Positions 25,396-33,390 of a stretch of 64,000 nt of DNA are shown in pieces (the first letter of the stretch is position 1; each line of letters opens with the position of its first letter). The DNA is taken from positions 1-64,000 of the forward strand of contig NZ_QURL01000001.1 in assembly GCF_003403015.1 (NCBI RefSeq). Reading direction: 5' to 3'. The position numbers and the translations under genes are program-made. Below the pieces are notes generated by a model. It made no database searches, was not told the origin of the DNA, and saw nothing but the letters and a program-made list of their open reading frames with translations. This DNA is from Fulvimarina endophytica (GTDB taxonomy: Bacteria > Pseudomonadota > Alphaproteobacteria > Rhizobiales > Rhizobiaceae).

Positions 25396-26127
25396 TCAAC
25401 TGACCCGGCGCAGGAAATTCTTTGTTCTGCGATCCTTCGGATCGTCGAAGATTGCGGCGGGCGATCCCATCTCGACGATGTGCCCGGCATCCATGAAGAC
25501 GATGCGATCGGCGATCTCTCGGGCGAACTGCATCTCGTGGGTGACGATCAGCATTGTCTGCCTCGTCTCCGCGACACGGCGCATCAGATCGAGGACCTCG
25601 CCGACCCATTCCGGATCGAGCGCCGATGTCGGCTCGTCGAACAACATAAGATCGGCGTCGAGCGCCATCGCGCGTCCGATTCCAACACGCTGTTGCTGAC
25701 CTCCGGACAGCGCCGACGGATAGGCCTCTGCCCTGTCGGAGAGGCCGATATCTCGAAGGATTTCGTCCGCTCTTTCGCGTGCTTTCGAAGCGGGCCAGCC
25801 CCGAACGACGATCAGTCCTTCGGTTATGTTCTCGCGCACTGTTCTGTTCGCAAAAAGTGAATAGTTCTGGAAGACGAAAGCGGTTCGGCGTCGCAGCGCC
25901 AATATCCCCCGGCGGTTCGCTCGTTCGGCGGTGACCGTGAGATCCCCGATTTTGATCGACCCATGATCGGGACGATCGAGAAAGTTGATGCAGCGCAGGA
26001 GCGTCGACTTGCCGGTGCCGGAAGGACCGATGACGACGACCCGTTCGCCCTCTTCGATCGAGAGATCGATCCCGTCCAGAACGGTCTGCTCACCGAAACG
26101 CTTCGTCAGGCTCGACAGGCGGATCAT
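25396..26127 (-). CDS. Amino-acid (cystine-type) ABC transporter, ATP-binding protein
   Basis: A 243-residue cytoplasmic ATPase of the polar-amino-acid (GlnQ/TcyN) class. Walker A is GPSGTGKST, the Q-loop is TAFVFQNYSLFANRTVRENI, the signature is LSGGQQQRVGIGRAMALDAD, and Walker B is LMLFDEPTSALDPEWVGEVL. The ATG at 26127 overlaps the permease stop by 4 bases; the frame open further upstream is a shadow of the permease. It is the last gene of a three-gene minus-strand operon. Confidence 0.92.
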   Translation of the reverse strand: MIRLSSLTKRFGEQTVLDGIDLSIEEGERVVVIGPSGTGKSTLLRCINFLDRPDHGSIKIGDLTVTAERANRRGILALRRRTAFVFQNYSLFANRTVRENITEGLIVVRGWPASKARERADEILRDIGLSDRAEAYPSALSGGQQQRVGIGRAMALDADLMLFDEPTSALDPEWVGEVLDLMRRVAETRQTMLIVTHEMQFAREIADRIVFMDAGHIVEMGSPAAIFDDPKDRRTKNFLRRVS

Positions 26128-26798
26128 CGCGCGTAGGCCCGGTTGAGATAGGTTTCGAGCCGCTTCTGAAAGAAGCTCAACACTTCGACGATGATCCAGT
26201 AGAGGACTGCAACCACGAGAAACGCCTCGAAATAGAGGAAGCTGCCGGCAGCTTCCTTCTGTGTCGCCCCCATCATTTCGGTGACCCCGAGCGTGAAAGC
26301 GAGCGAAGTGCTTTTGATCATGTCGATCAGATAGTTGACCAGGGTCGGCGCGGCGACTCTCGTTGCCTGGGGAAGGATGATCCGCCGCATCATCTGCAAG
26401 CGCGTCATGCCGATCGCCTCGCTCGCCTCCCACTGGCTTCTGTCGATACCGACGATCGCCGCGCGAATGCTCTCGGACATATAAGCAGAGAAGTGCAGGG
26501 TCAGGCCCATGATCGCAGCAGTCACGCCGTCGATTTGAGTTAGGAAGGCGAAGACCTGCGGAAGCCCGTAATAGAAAAGGAAGAGCTGGACGAGAAGCGG
26601 CGTGCCGCGAAAGAACGAGATGAAGAGGACGACGAAGCGGTCGAGAACCGGAACTTTGATGACGCGCTCGATCGCCAGAAGCGAGGAAAGAACGAGGGCG
26701 CACGCCATCGCGATCCCCGCCATCATCAGTGTCAACGGGACGTAGCCGAGGAGAATGGGGACCAGCCCCAGCATATACTCGTAATCGAGCGCGCGCAT
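26124..26798 (-). CDS. Amino-acid (cystine-type) ABC transporter, permease
   Basis: A 224-residue inner-membrane permease of the HisM/GlnP class. The motif FRGTPLLVQLFLFYYGLPQV near residue 64 and the coupling loop EASEAIGMTRLQMMRRIILP are diagnostic. About five transmembrane helices are visible. A single permease gene implies a homodimeric channel, as in cystine transporters. It lies 7 bases after the binding-protein stop and overlaps the ATPase gene by 4 bases. Confidence 0.92.
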   Translation of the reverse strand: MRALDYEYMLGLVPILLGYVPLTLMMAGIAMACALVLSSLLAIERVIKVPVLDRFVVLFISFFRGTPLLVQLFLFYYGLPQVFAFLTQIDGVTAAIMGLTLHFSAYMSESIRAAIVGIDRSQWEASEAIGMTRLQMMRRIILPQATRVAAPTLVNYLIDMIKSTSLAFTLGVTEMMGATQKEAAGSFLYFEAFLVVAVLYWIIVEVLSFFQKRLETYLNRAYAR

Positions 26799-26805
26799 GA
26801 CAGGC

Positions 26806-27576
26806 CTATTGCGGCGTGGTCACGTCCGAACTGAGCCACTTTTCAGAGATCTTGCTCAAGGTCCCGTTCTCACGCAACCGATCGAGCGCACCGTTCACTT
26901 CGTCTCGAAGTTCGCGTCCTTCTTCGGTATCGCGGAACGGATAGGCGTTGCGGATTTCGCTGAAAGGCTGTCCGGCGAGCGCGAGCGGCAATGGGCTTTC
27001 CGCAATGACCTGCGCGGAGGAAACCCGGTCCATCACGAAGGCGTCGGTCCGCCCGAGCGCTGTGTCCTGTTCGATATTGCTCTCATAGGTCCGGATATCG
27101 ATGTCGTCCGCATTCGGCAGTTCGCGAAGAAGCTGCTCGAAGTTCGAACCGAGATTCACCGCGACCGTCTTGCCGGAGAGATCTCTAGTGTCCTTGATCG
27201 TGTCCTCGTTACCAGCCTTCACGACGATCTGGGCCCCATCGTAGACGTAGGGTTCGCTGAAGGCGAACGCCTCCTCCCGCTCGGGCGTGATGGTAATCTG
27301 ATTGCCGATCGTATCGATCCGGCCCGCCTGAAGAGCTCCGATCAGGCCGGAAAAGGACATCGTCTCGAACTCGACATTGCGACCGATCTCGGCTCCGATC
27401 GCATTCATCAGGTCGACCTCGAACCCCTGGAGTTCGTCGTTGCGAACGAAGGTGAAAGGGAAATAACCGCCCGACATGCCGACGCGGATCGGCTGTTCGC
27501 TCTCCTGCGCAATGGTGGGCGCAGTGACGAGAATCATCGCTGCAAAAAGAGCGGATCGCAACATCGAAAGGGTCAT
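26806..27576 (-). CDS. Amino-acid ABC transporter, periplasmic binding protein (cystine-type)
   Basis: A 256-residue solute-binding protein of the SBP_bac_3 family. The ATG at 27576 gives a clear signal peptide (MLRSALFAAMILVTAPTIAQ). The frame is open to 27765, but that extension would bury the signal peptide, so I reject it. The mature protein shows IRVGMSGGYFPFTFVRNDEL, GFEVDLMNAIGAEIGRNVEF and GNQITITPEREEAFAFSEPY. The NQITITPER segment with a following SGAQ-like DGAQ resembles cystine-binding proteins. The substrate is therefore probably cystine or a related sulfur amino acid, but this is only moderately certain. Confidence 0.85.
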   Translation of the reverse strand: MTLSMLRSALFAAMILVTAPTIAQESEQPIRVGMSGGYFPFTFVRNDELQGFEVDLMNAIGAEIGRNVEFETMSFSGLIGALQAGRIDTIGNQITITPEREEAFAFSEPYVYDGAQIVVKAGNEDTIKDTRDLSGKTVAVNLGSNFEQLLRELPNADDIDIRTYESNIEQDTALGRTDAFVMDRVSSAQVIAESPLPLALAGQPFSEIRNAYPFRDTEEGRELRDEVNGALDRLRENGTLSKISEKWLSSDVTTPQ

Positions 27577-27879
27577 GGCACGGACTTTCGCGGAGTATTC
27601 GGCCAGGATGGACCATGAATTTTCATGTTGCACCTGGTTTTGGGCTTCGACCGTTGAACTAGGCGCTTCAAAAACGGATGGAAGGCCTTCTACGAACCGC
27701 ATGAGTTCATTGAACGAAGGCGCCTCATAGGTTGGCTTCCCATGATAGAACGCTTCATGATGCATCTTCGAATCGGATCCGATGCTGCACTATGCCGAGC
27801 CAAGCCGTGCGATCGATCTCATCTCTGAAATAGAAAATGCTGGTCTTCATGACCACGCCTGTTCGAAGTCGTTCGCTGG
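27577..27879. other. Intergenic, upstream region of the amino-acid ABC operon
   Basis: About 300 bases between the binding-protein start and the stop of the HxlR gene (both minus strand). It must hold the promoter of the ABC operon. No clear operator or hairpin was found. Confidence 0.4.
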
Positions 27880-28254
27880 CTATGATCGCATCTTGCGCGA
27901 GCCGAGCCTATCCAAGGCATCGTCGTTCCGGCGGGCCCAATCGTAGAGCAGTTCGACGGGCTCCACGAACCGGTGTCCCAGTTCCGTCAGCCTGTACTCG
28001 ACGGCGGGCGGGACGGTGCCCGCCACGTGGCGGCTGATGAGGCCGCTCGCCTCCATTTCGCGCAATGTCTGGGTGAGCATCTTCTTCGATATGCCCGGAA
28101 GACTGCGATGGAGGACGCCGTTGCGCGCCCGTCCCTGGTGGAGGGCGTGAAGGGTGTGCAGCACCATGCTCGTCCACTTCGTCGAGAACAGCTCCAGAAT
28201 GCGGCGAGGTGAGCAATCCTCACGCCATTCGGTTTCATCGGATCCTTTGTCCAT
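27880..28254 (-). CDS. HxlR-family transcriptional regulator
   Basis: A 124-residue winged-helix regulator of the HxlR (MarR-like) family. Diagnostic parts are CSPRRILELFSTKWTSMVLH, FRSLPGISKKMLTQTL (here HRSLPGISKKMLTQTLREME), SGLISRHVAGTVPPAVEYRL and TELGHRFVEPVELLYDWARR. I use the ATG at 28254; the frame is open to 28284. It is divergent from the PRISE-type reductase gene 98 bases away, the usual arrangement in which an HxlR protein represses a neighbouring oxidoreductase in response to electrophiles or aldehydes. The Cys near residue 15 (REDCSP) is a possible sensor residue. Confidence 0.88.
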   Translation of the reverse strand: MDKGSDETEWREDCSPRRILELFSTKWTSMVLHTLHALHQGRARNGVLHRSLPGISKKMLTQTLREMEASGLISRHVAGTVPPAVEYRLTELGHRFVEPVELLYDWARRNDDALDRLGSRKMRS

Positions 28255-28352
28255 GGTGGTTACCTTCTGGTGCCTATGTCCCAATTCGGTTCCGTCTAGC
28301 TGCGGACTGCGTCTCTGCCTAGCTCTCGTCGCAGACAGTCACGGAGTTCATC

Positions 28353-29420
28353 ATGACCAAGACCGCACTCGTCGTCGGTGTCACCGGCATTCAGGGCAGC
28401 GCAGCCGCAGAGAAGCTCGTTTCGCAGGGCTACGAGGTGTACGGGCTCGCTCGCCACCCAGGTGATCAAGACGGCGTCACGCCCGTCGCCGCCGATCTTC
28501 TAAAACCCGAAACGCTCGAAAAGGCGCTCGATGGGATCGCGCCCGAAACCGTGTTCCTCACCACCTGGCTGAGGCAGGAAACCGAGGAGGAGAATATCCG
28601 TGTCAATTCTGCGATGGTGAAGAACATTCTCGATGTGCTTCGCGTCAAGAAGTCGGTGCGACACGTCGCGCTTGTGACCGGCCTCAAGCATTATCTCGGC
28701 CCCTTTGAGGCCTATGGGAAGGGCGAACTGCCAAAGACGCCGTTCCGTGAGAACCAAGGCCGGCTCGACGTAAAAAACTTCTATTACGCGCAGGAAGACG
28801 AGGTGTTCGCCGCCGCAAAGACCGACGGCTTCACTTGGAGCATTCACCGTCCGCACACGATCATCGGGAAGGCCCTCGGGAACGCAATGAACATGGGGCA
28901 GACGCTGGCCGTTTATGCCACAATCTGCAAGGAAACCGGACGCCCCTTCCGTTTTCCGGGCTCGAAGGTCCAATGGGAGAGCCTGACGGACATGACCGAC
29001 ACGCGGCAACTCGCAGGTCAGCTCGTCTGGGCCGCAGAGACGCCGGCAGCCGAGAACGAAGACTTCAACGTCGTCAACGGCGATGTCTTCCGCTGGAACT
29101 GGATGTGGCACCGCATTGCCGACTGGTTCGGCATTGAGGCCGAAGAGTTCGACGGTGTCGAGCGTCCGCTGGAAGAGCAGATGGTCGAGGACGCGGAGAT
29201 TTGGGCGCAGATCGCCGACCGCCACGGCCTCGCGGAACGCGATTTAACCCGGCTAGCCTCTCCCTGGCATACCGATGCCGATCTGGGTCGTCCGATTGAG
29301 GTCGTAACCGACATGTCGAAGAGCCGAAGGCTCGGTTTCACCGGCTATATCGCGACGGACGAGGCCTTCTTCGACCTCTTCGAAAAGCTTCGTACAGATC
29401 GGATCATCCCGAATTCATGA
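28353..29420 (+). CDS. NAD(P)-dependent SDR-family reductase, PRISE-like
   Basis: A 355-residue extended short-chain dehydrogenase. It has a nucleotide-binding start (ALVVGVTGIQGSAAAEKLVS, GYEVYGLARHP) and the segments ALVTGLKHYLGPFEAYGKGE, FYYAQEDEVFAA and WSIHRPHTIIGKALGNAMNM. The GLKHYLGPFE motif and the Tyr in FYYAQED mark it as a bacterial relative of progesterone-5-beta-reductase/iridoid synthase (PRISE), which reduce activated enones. GGAG lies 7 bases before the ATG. Divergence from an HxlR regulator suggests induction by reactive enones or quinones, which is inference. A hairpin follows the stop. Confidence 0.85.
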   Translation: MTKTALVVGVTGIQGSAAAEKLVSQGYEVYGLARHPGDQDGVTPVAADLLKPETLEKALDGIAPETVFLTTWLRQETEEENIRVNSAMVKNILDVLRVKKSVRHVALVTGLKHYLGPFEAYGKGELPKTPFRENQGRLDVKNFYYAQEDEVFAAAKTDGFTWSIHRPHTIIGKALGNAMNMGQTLAVYATICKETGRPFRFPGSKVQWESLTDMTDTRQLAGQLVWAAETPAAENEDFNVVNGDVFRWNWMWHRIADWFGIEAEEFDGVERPLEEQMVEDAEIWAQIADRHGLAERDLTRLASPWHTDADLGRPIEVVTDMSKSRRLGFTGYIATDEAFFDLFEKLRTDRIIPNS

Positions 29421-29432
29421 AGCCGAGTTATG

Positions 29433-29464
29433 CATCCGGGGGCTCCGTGAGGGTCCTCCGGATG
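29433..29464 (+). terminator. Hairpin after the PRISE-like gene
   Basis: CATCCGGGGG pairs with CCTCCGGATG (one mismatch) around a 12-base loop, 13 bases after the stop. A probable terminator without a T-run. Confidence 0.55.
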
Positions 29465-29604
29465 GACACGGGCAGCGAACGAAGAACAGCTGGCGGACCG
29501 GCTGCTGGTCATGGCTTAATTCGTGACGCAAGAGCGCCGCGCTCCTATCTATCGCCATCCGTTCTGAGCGAACCTGCCTGCCTCTCGAGCCAGTTTCGGA
29601 TCTT

Positions 29605-29715
29605 CCGAGCCGACACTGGATCAAGATGCCCGGTATCTTCGGTGAGCGTCGCGCGGACCTGATCCGCCACAGGGTGACGGCGACCGTCCTCATCGCCCTG
29701 ACTTGGACGATGCCA
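29605..29715 (+). pseudogene. Decayed fragment of the DUF3102-like gene
   Basis: The plus strand encodes ERRADLIRHRVTATVLIALT, almost the same as RREDLIRHQVTPTVLIKLTR in the protein at 22449-24008 (its gene positions about 23135-23248). DNA similarity also extends upstream (CGACACTGGATCAAGATG against CGACAACTGGATCAAGGTG) with a one-base deletion that breaks the frame. No start and no rest of the gene are present, so it is a remnant of a second copy. It lies 5.6 kb downstream of the intact gene, outside the main accessory block. Confidence 0.7.
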
Positions 29716-30156
29716 GCTGCCGGGTCCACTCCGATCGCTCGTCGGTTTCAAGGGGGACAAAAAGTGGTAAGCAACCGATACATCAGGGTCGACAAAGCGC
29801 CACGTCGCAAGACGGTTTGGGCTCTATCGCACTGATTTCAAATGCGATCGAATGCTGGCCGATTTGTTATTCCGGCCGAAAGCCTTCCGGCGTCTTCTGG
29901 ACCGAAATGCGCGGGAAGTCGCCGCTTCGAATCCCTCCTTTAGAGCAGTATTGCCCGTCCGTCGTCCTCGCGAAAGACTTTGGTAGAAGACGGTATGATC
30001 GACATTATCATCCCACCCCACAAGAGGGTTTCAACGCTTCTGCGCGAGATGTTTCCGCTGCGGGCAAAACCGGATCCCCGCGAGAGATCCGCGGCGCCTC
30101 GTCTTCGCGGACCGTGCGCAAAAAGACCCTTATTCGACGTTTTGAAGGAGCGCATT
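29716..30156. other. Intergenic before the Crp/Fnr gene
   Basis: About 440 bases following the DUF3102-like remnant. The frame of the Crp/Fnr gene is open from 29980, but that extension lacks family character. GGACAAAAAGTGG near 29756 and the AT-richer patch 29985-30015 may belong to promoters. Nothing else recognised. Confidence 0.4.
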
Positions 30157-30891
30157 TTGGCGAGCACGTTTCGGCTTGAAACCAGCCTGTCGCGACGTCG
30201 CGATTTGTCCGCCGAGGAGCGGACTGTTCTTCGAAGCTTGCCAGCAACGCGAAGGACATACGCCGACGGGGAGCGGATCGTCGAAGAAGGCACGGCTCCT
30301 GACGGGAGCTGCCTGTTGGTCGAGGGCATGGCGATACGGGCGCACCGGATCGGGCGGAGCGAGCGGGTCGTCAGCGCCCTGCATGTTGCGGGCGACTTCG
30401 TCGATCTCCACTCCTTCCTCCTTTCGCATATCGATCACGATATCATCGCCGTCGGACCCTGCACGATCGACTTCGTCGCCGCCGAGCATCTGGAGGCGGT
30501 CACCCGGGATCATTCTCGTCTCGCTCGGCTGCTCTGGCTGGAGACGCTGATCGACGCAAAGATCCACCGCGTCTGGGTCGCTGCCCGGGCGGCTCTGCCG
30601 GGAACGCAACGGGTCGGACATTTCATCTGCGAGTTGCATGCCCGCCTTGGCGCGGCCGGGCTGGTCTATGCGGGCGGTTTCGCGATGCCTCTCGACCAGA
30701 GAGGCGTTGCGGACGTTCTGGGCTACTCCGTTGTCCACGTGAACCATGCGGTCCGTGACCTTCGAGCCGAAAGACTTCTCGAATGGGAGCGCGGGCGCGT
30801 TCGCCTGCCCGACCCCGACGGTCTCGCGCGTTATTCCAGCTTCGACCCAGCCTATCTGGAACTTCGAAAGGGCGCCGAGAGCACGGAGTAA
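30157..30891 (+). CDS. Crp/Fnr-family transcriptional regulator
   Basis: A 244-residue Crp/Fnr-type regulator. The cyclic-nucleotide-binding-like domain shows LPATRRTYADGERIVEEGTA, LVEGMAIRAHRIGRSERVVS and HVAGDFVDLHSFLLSHIDHD, without the cysteine cluster of true FNR. The C-terminal helix-turn-helix reads MPLDQRGVADVLGYSVVHVN then HAVRDLRAERLLEW. I start at the TTG at 30157, which has GGAG 6-7 bases upstream and gives a normal length; an ATG further upstream at 29980 would add 59 atypical residues. It precedes the acyl-CoA dehydrogenase cluster by 77 bases and may control it. Confidence 0.85.
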   Translation: MASTFRLETSLSRRRDLSAEERTVLRSLPATRRTYADGERIVEEGTAPDGSCLLVEGMAIRAHRIGRSERVVSALHVAGDFVDLHSFLLSHIDHDIIAVGPCTIDFVAAEHLEAVTRDHSRLARLLWLETLIDAKIHRVWVAARAALPGTQRVGHFICELHARLGAAGLVYAGGFAMPLDQRGVADVLGYSVVHVNHAVRDLRAERLLEWERGRVRLPDPDGLARYSSFDPAYLELRKGAESTE

Positions 30892-30968
30892 ACAAGTTAA
30901 ACAAAAGCTTGTTCGGCCGTCGATCCGGCTAGCTGTCCCATCTCGAACGACCGCTTGCAGGACGACGA

Positions 30969-32117
30969 ATGGGCCATCACGATCGACGATCCGAAGCTTC
31001 GGGAACGACCGCTCTCAGCGAGGCGATCCTTCCTCTCCTCGGCGGTCTGCGCTCGAGAGCGGACGCAGCTCGGCGCGATCTTCCCGATCTCGGCGGTCCG
31101 ATCGACCTTCTACGCAAGGAAGGCGTGCTTTCGGCTGTATTGCCTGCCCCGGAAGGTTCGGGCCTCGGCTGGGTTCGGGGAACCGCGAGGCCTCTTTCGG
31201 ATATGCTGCGCCACATCGGTGCCGCGGATCTCGCGCTTGCCCGCCTCGTCGAGGGTCATGTCAACGCTGCGATTCTCGTCGAGATTCACGCAGAGCGCCC
31301 GGCCCGCGATGCGATGCGCCGAGCCGTCCGCGAAGGCGCGCTTCTCGGCGTCTGGGGTGCGGACGGGGCGCAGCCGCTCGAATGGGTGGACCGTGCCGAA
31401 GGGGACGTCAGCCTGTCGGGGTCCAAGCGTTATGCATCGGGGCTGGGTCATGTGGACCTCGCCCTCATCACGGCGCGGGCGGCGGCCGGTGCGCCGCCAC
31501 GTATGTTCCTCGTTCCCGCGACTAATCCTTCGCGACACGACCACGAGGCCTGGACCGCCTCTGCCATGCGCGCATCCCGATCGGGCACGTTCGATGCGAC
31601 CGGACTTGTTCTCGATGAGACGGGTTTCGTGGGCCCTGCCGGCGCGCTCACGACCGAACCCTGGTTCGAGGGTGGTGTCTGGCGGTATTGCGCCGCCCAT
31701 GTAGGTGGGGCGGAGGGCCTCATCGAGCGCTGGATCGAGGTGCTGCGCCGCATGGGCCGCCTCGACGATCCGGTTCAGCGTGATCGTCTCGGGCACGCGA
31801 TGGCCGACACCATTGCCGCCCGCGCGGTAGTCGAGGCCGCCGCCGACGCGGTGGAGCACTCTGCGGAGGCCTCGCCCCAAGGCGTCGAGCGAGCGGTCGC
31901 GCACGGCCTGATGGCCCGCGAGGCCGTCGAAGGCGCCTGCATCCGCATTCTTGCCCTCTGCGAGCGCAGCCTCGGTATGATCGCCCATGACAGTCAAGGG
32001 TCGATCGACCGGATGCGCCGCGATCTGTCGCTGTTCCTTCGCCAGGCGGCGCCCGACGCCAAGCTGGATCGGGCATTGCGCACGGCTGAGGACATCGGTC
32101 CGGGGAGGCTCCGATGA
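30969..32117 (+). CDS. Acyl-CoA dehydrogenase-like flavoprotein
   Basis: A 382-residue protein resembling the acyl-CoA dehydrogenase superfamily: an N-terminal helical domain (AILPLLGGLRSRADAARRDL), a middle beta domain (LLGVWGADGAQPLEWVDRAE, SLSGSKRYASGLGHVDLALI) and a C-terminal helical domain (VEAAADAVEHSAEASPQGVE, ILALCERSLGMIAHD). The usual signature blocks are weak, so substrate and even activity are uncertain. It is the first of four tightly overlapping genes (ATGA overlap with the PIG-L gene). This set of dehydrogenase, PIG-L, NodS-like and GT2 genes recurs together in other proteobacteria as I recall, without a known product. Confidence 0.7.
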   Translation: MGHHDRRSEASGTTALSEAILPLLGGLRSRADAARRDLPDLGGPIDLLRKEGVLSAVLPAPEGSGLGWVRGTARPLSDMLRHIGAADLALARLVEGHVNAAILVEIHAERPARDAMRRAVREGALLGVWGADGAQPLEWVDRAEGDVSLSGSKRYASGLGHVDLALITARAAAGAPPRMFLVPATNPSRHDHEAWTASAMRASRSGTFDATGLVLDETGFVGPAGALTTEPWFEGGVWRYCAAHVGGAEGLIERWIEVLRRMGRLDDPVQRDRLGHAMADTIAARAVVEAAADAVEHSAEASPQGVERAVAHGLMAREAVEGACIRILALCERSLGMIAHDSQGSIDRMRRDLSLFLRQAAPDAKLDRALRTAEDIGPGRLR

Positions 32118-32812
32118 ACGGGTCCGTGGACGAACTCCTCGACGCCGGCTCGCCTCTGCTTGTTCTGGCGCCGCATCCTGACGACGAGTCGCTTGCCTGC
32201 GGTCTGTTGCTCGCCGAACGCTGGCTGAGGGGAATCCCAACGCATGTCGCCTGTGTGACCGACGGTTCCGCGTCCCATCCCGGCTCTTCCAGCTTTTCCC
32301 CTTCACGCCTTGCGGCCCTGCGCCATGAGGAATTGCTGCTGGCGGTGCGGTGCCTCGGCGGAGATCCTGTGCGCGACGTCACTTGGATGGGGCATCCGGA
32401 CGCGGCCTCGCACCGGGTTCATGCACCAGGAAGCGATCTTGCGCGGGACGTATGCCGTCTGGTGGATCGCCTCGGCGCGAAACTGCTTCTCACGGCCTCG
32501 TCCGAGGACCCCCATTGCGATCATGTCGCCTGCGCTGATGCGGCCCACCGAGTGGCGACCGCAAGGCCATCCTTGCGGATGTGGTCCTACGCGGTCTGGT
32601 CGCGTTGGCACGACTGGTCGAAGGGCCGCGAGGCTGCGGGGCTGCCTCTCGACCTGCCGCGAAGGCGCGAGGCCAAACGCGCCGCGATCCGCGCCCATCG
32701 CAGCCAAATGGGCTTCGTCGTGTCCGACGATCCGGAAGGCTTCAGGATGCCGCCGGGCTTTGCCGACCGCTTCTGTGCGGCCCCCGAGATCTTCTTGCAG
32801 GTCGCGCCATGA
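32114..32812 (+). CDS. PIG-L family deacetylase
   Basis: A 232-residue zinc-dependent N-deacetylase of the LmbE/PIG-L family. The metal and catalytic motif VLAPHPDDESLACGLLLAER is near residue 18 and the third ligand lies in SSEDPHCDHVACAD. The family removes acetyl from N-acetylglucosamine-type substrates such as GlcNAc-inositol or bacillithiol precursors. Here it overlaps the acyl-CoA dehydrogenase-like gene (ATGA) and the methyltransferase gene (ATGA), so the four products likely modify one glycolipid or glycoside. The substrate is unknown. Confidence 0.88.
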   Translation: MNGSVDELLDAGSPLLVLAPHPDDESLACGLLLAERWLRGIPTHVACVTDGSASHPGSSSFSPSRLAALRHEELLLAVRCLGGDPVRDVTWMGHPDAASHRVHAPGSDLARDVCRLVDRLGAKLLLTASSEDPHCDHVACADAAHRVATARPSLRMWSYAVWSRWHDWSKGREAAGLPLDLPRRREAKRAAIRAHRSQMGFVVSDDPEGFRMPPGFADRFCAAPEIFLQVAP

Positions 32813-33390
32813 CGCCCGCGAACCTTGCCCATCTTCAAGGCCTCTATGCCGAAACGGACGATCCCTGGAATTTCCGCGGCTCTCCTTACGAGGCGGAACG
32901 CTTCGTTTCGGTCGCGCAGGCTCTTCCCCGGCAGCGCTATGACGCGGCCCTCGAGATCGGATGCGGCAACGGCGAACTCGCCCGCTGCATCGCCCCACGC
33001 TGCGCGTCCTATACGGGGATCGATGCGGTGCCTGCTGCGCTCGACGCTGCCCGCATCGCGGTTCCGTCCGCCCGGTTCGTCGAAGGCTTCATGCCGTGCC
33101 GACTGCCGGAGCCGGTGGGCCAGCCGGGCTACGATCTCGTGCTCTTGAGCGAGATCCTCTATTTCCTCGACCCATCCGCCATCGCAAGGATCGCCGAGGA
33201 TCTCGACCGGGACCATCCGGCCGCCGACATCGTCACCGTGGCATGGCGCGGCGAGACGGGGCATGCGCTAAGCGGGGAGGATGCGATCGCAACCTTCATC
33301 CAGGCGTCCCGCCGGCGATCGCGCACGGTGCGGCGGACCGACTCCTATCGGATCGACGTCTTCACGCCCCCTCGCGAGCGCTCAGCCTGA
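32809..33390 (+). CDS. NodS-like SAM-dependent methyltransferase
   Basis: A 193-residue class I methyltransferase. The N-terminal segment ETDDPWNFRGSPYEAERFVS and motif I ALEIGCGNGELARCIAPRCA match the NodS family, in which NodS N-methylates a deacetylated chitooligosaccharide amine in Nod-factor synthesis. The order PIG-L deacetylase then NodS-like methyltransferase repeats the NodB-NodS logic of deacetylating and then methylating an amino sugar. This parallel is inference. The ATG at 32809 overlaps the PIG-L stop; the stop shares one base with the next start. Confidence 0.85.
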   Translation: MTPANLAHLQGLYAETDDPWNFRGSPYEAERFVSVAQALPRQRYDAALEIGCGNGELARCIAPRCASYTGIDAVPAALDAARIAVPSARFVEGFMPCRLPEPVGQPGYDLVLLSEILYFLDPSAIARIAEDLDRDHPAADIVTVAWRGETGHALSGEDAIATFIQASRRRSRTVRRTDSYRIDVFTPPRERSA

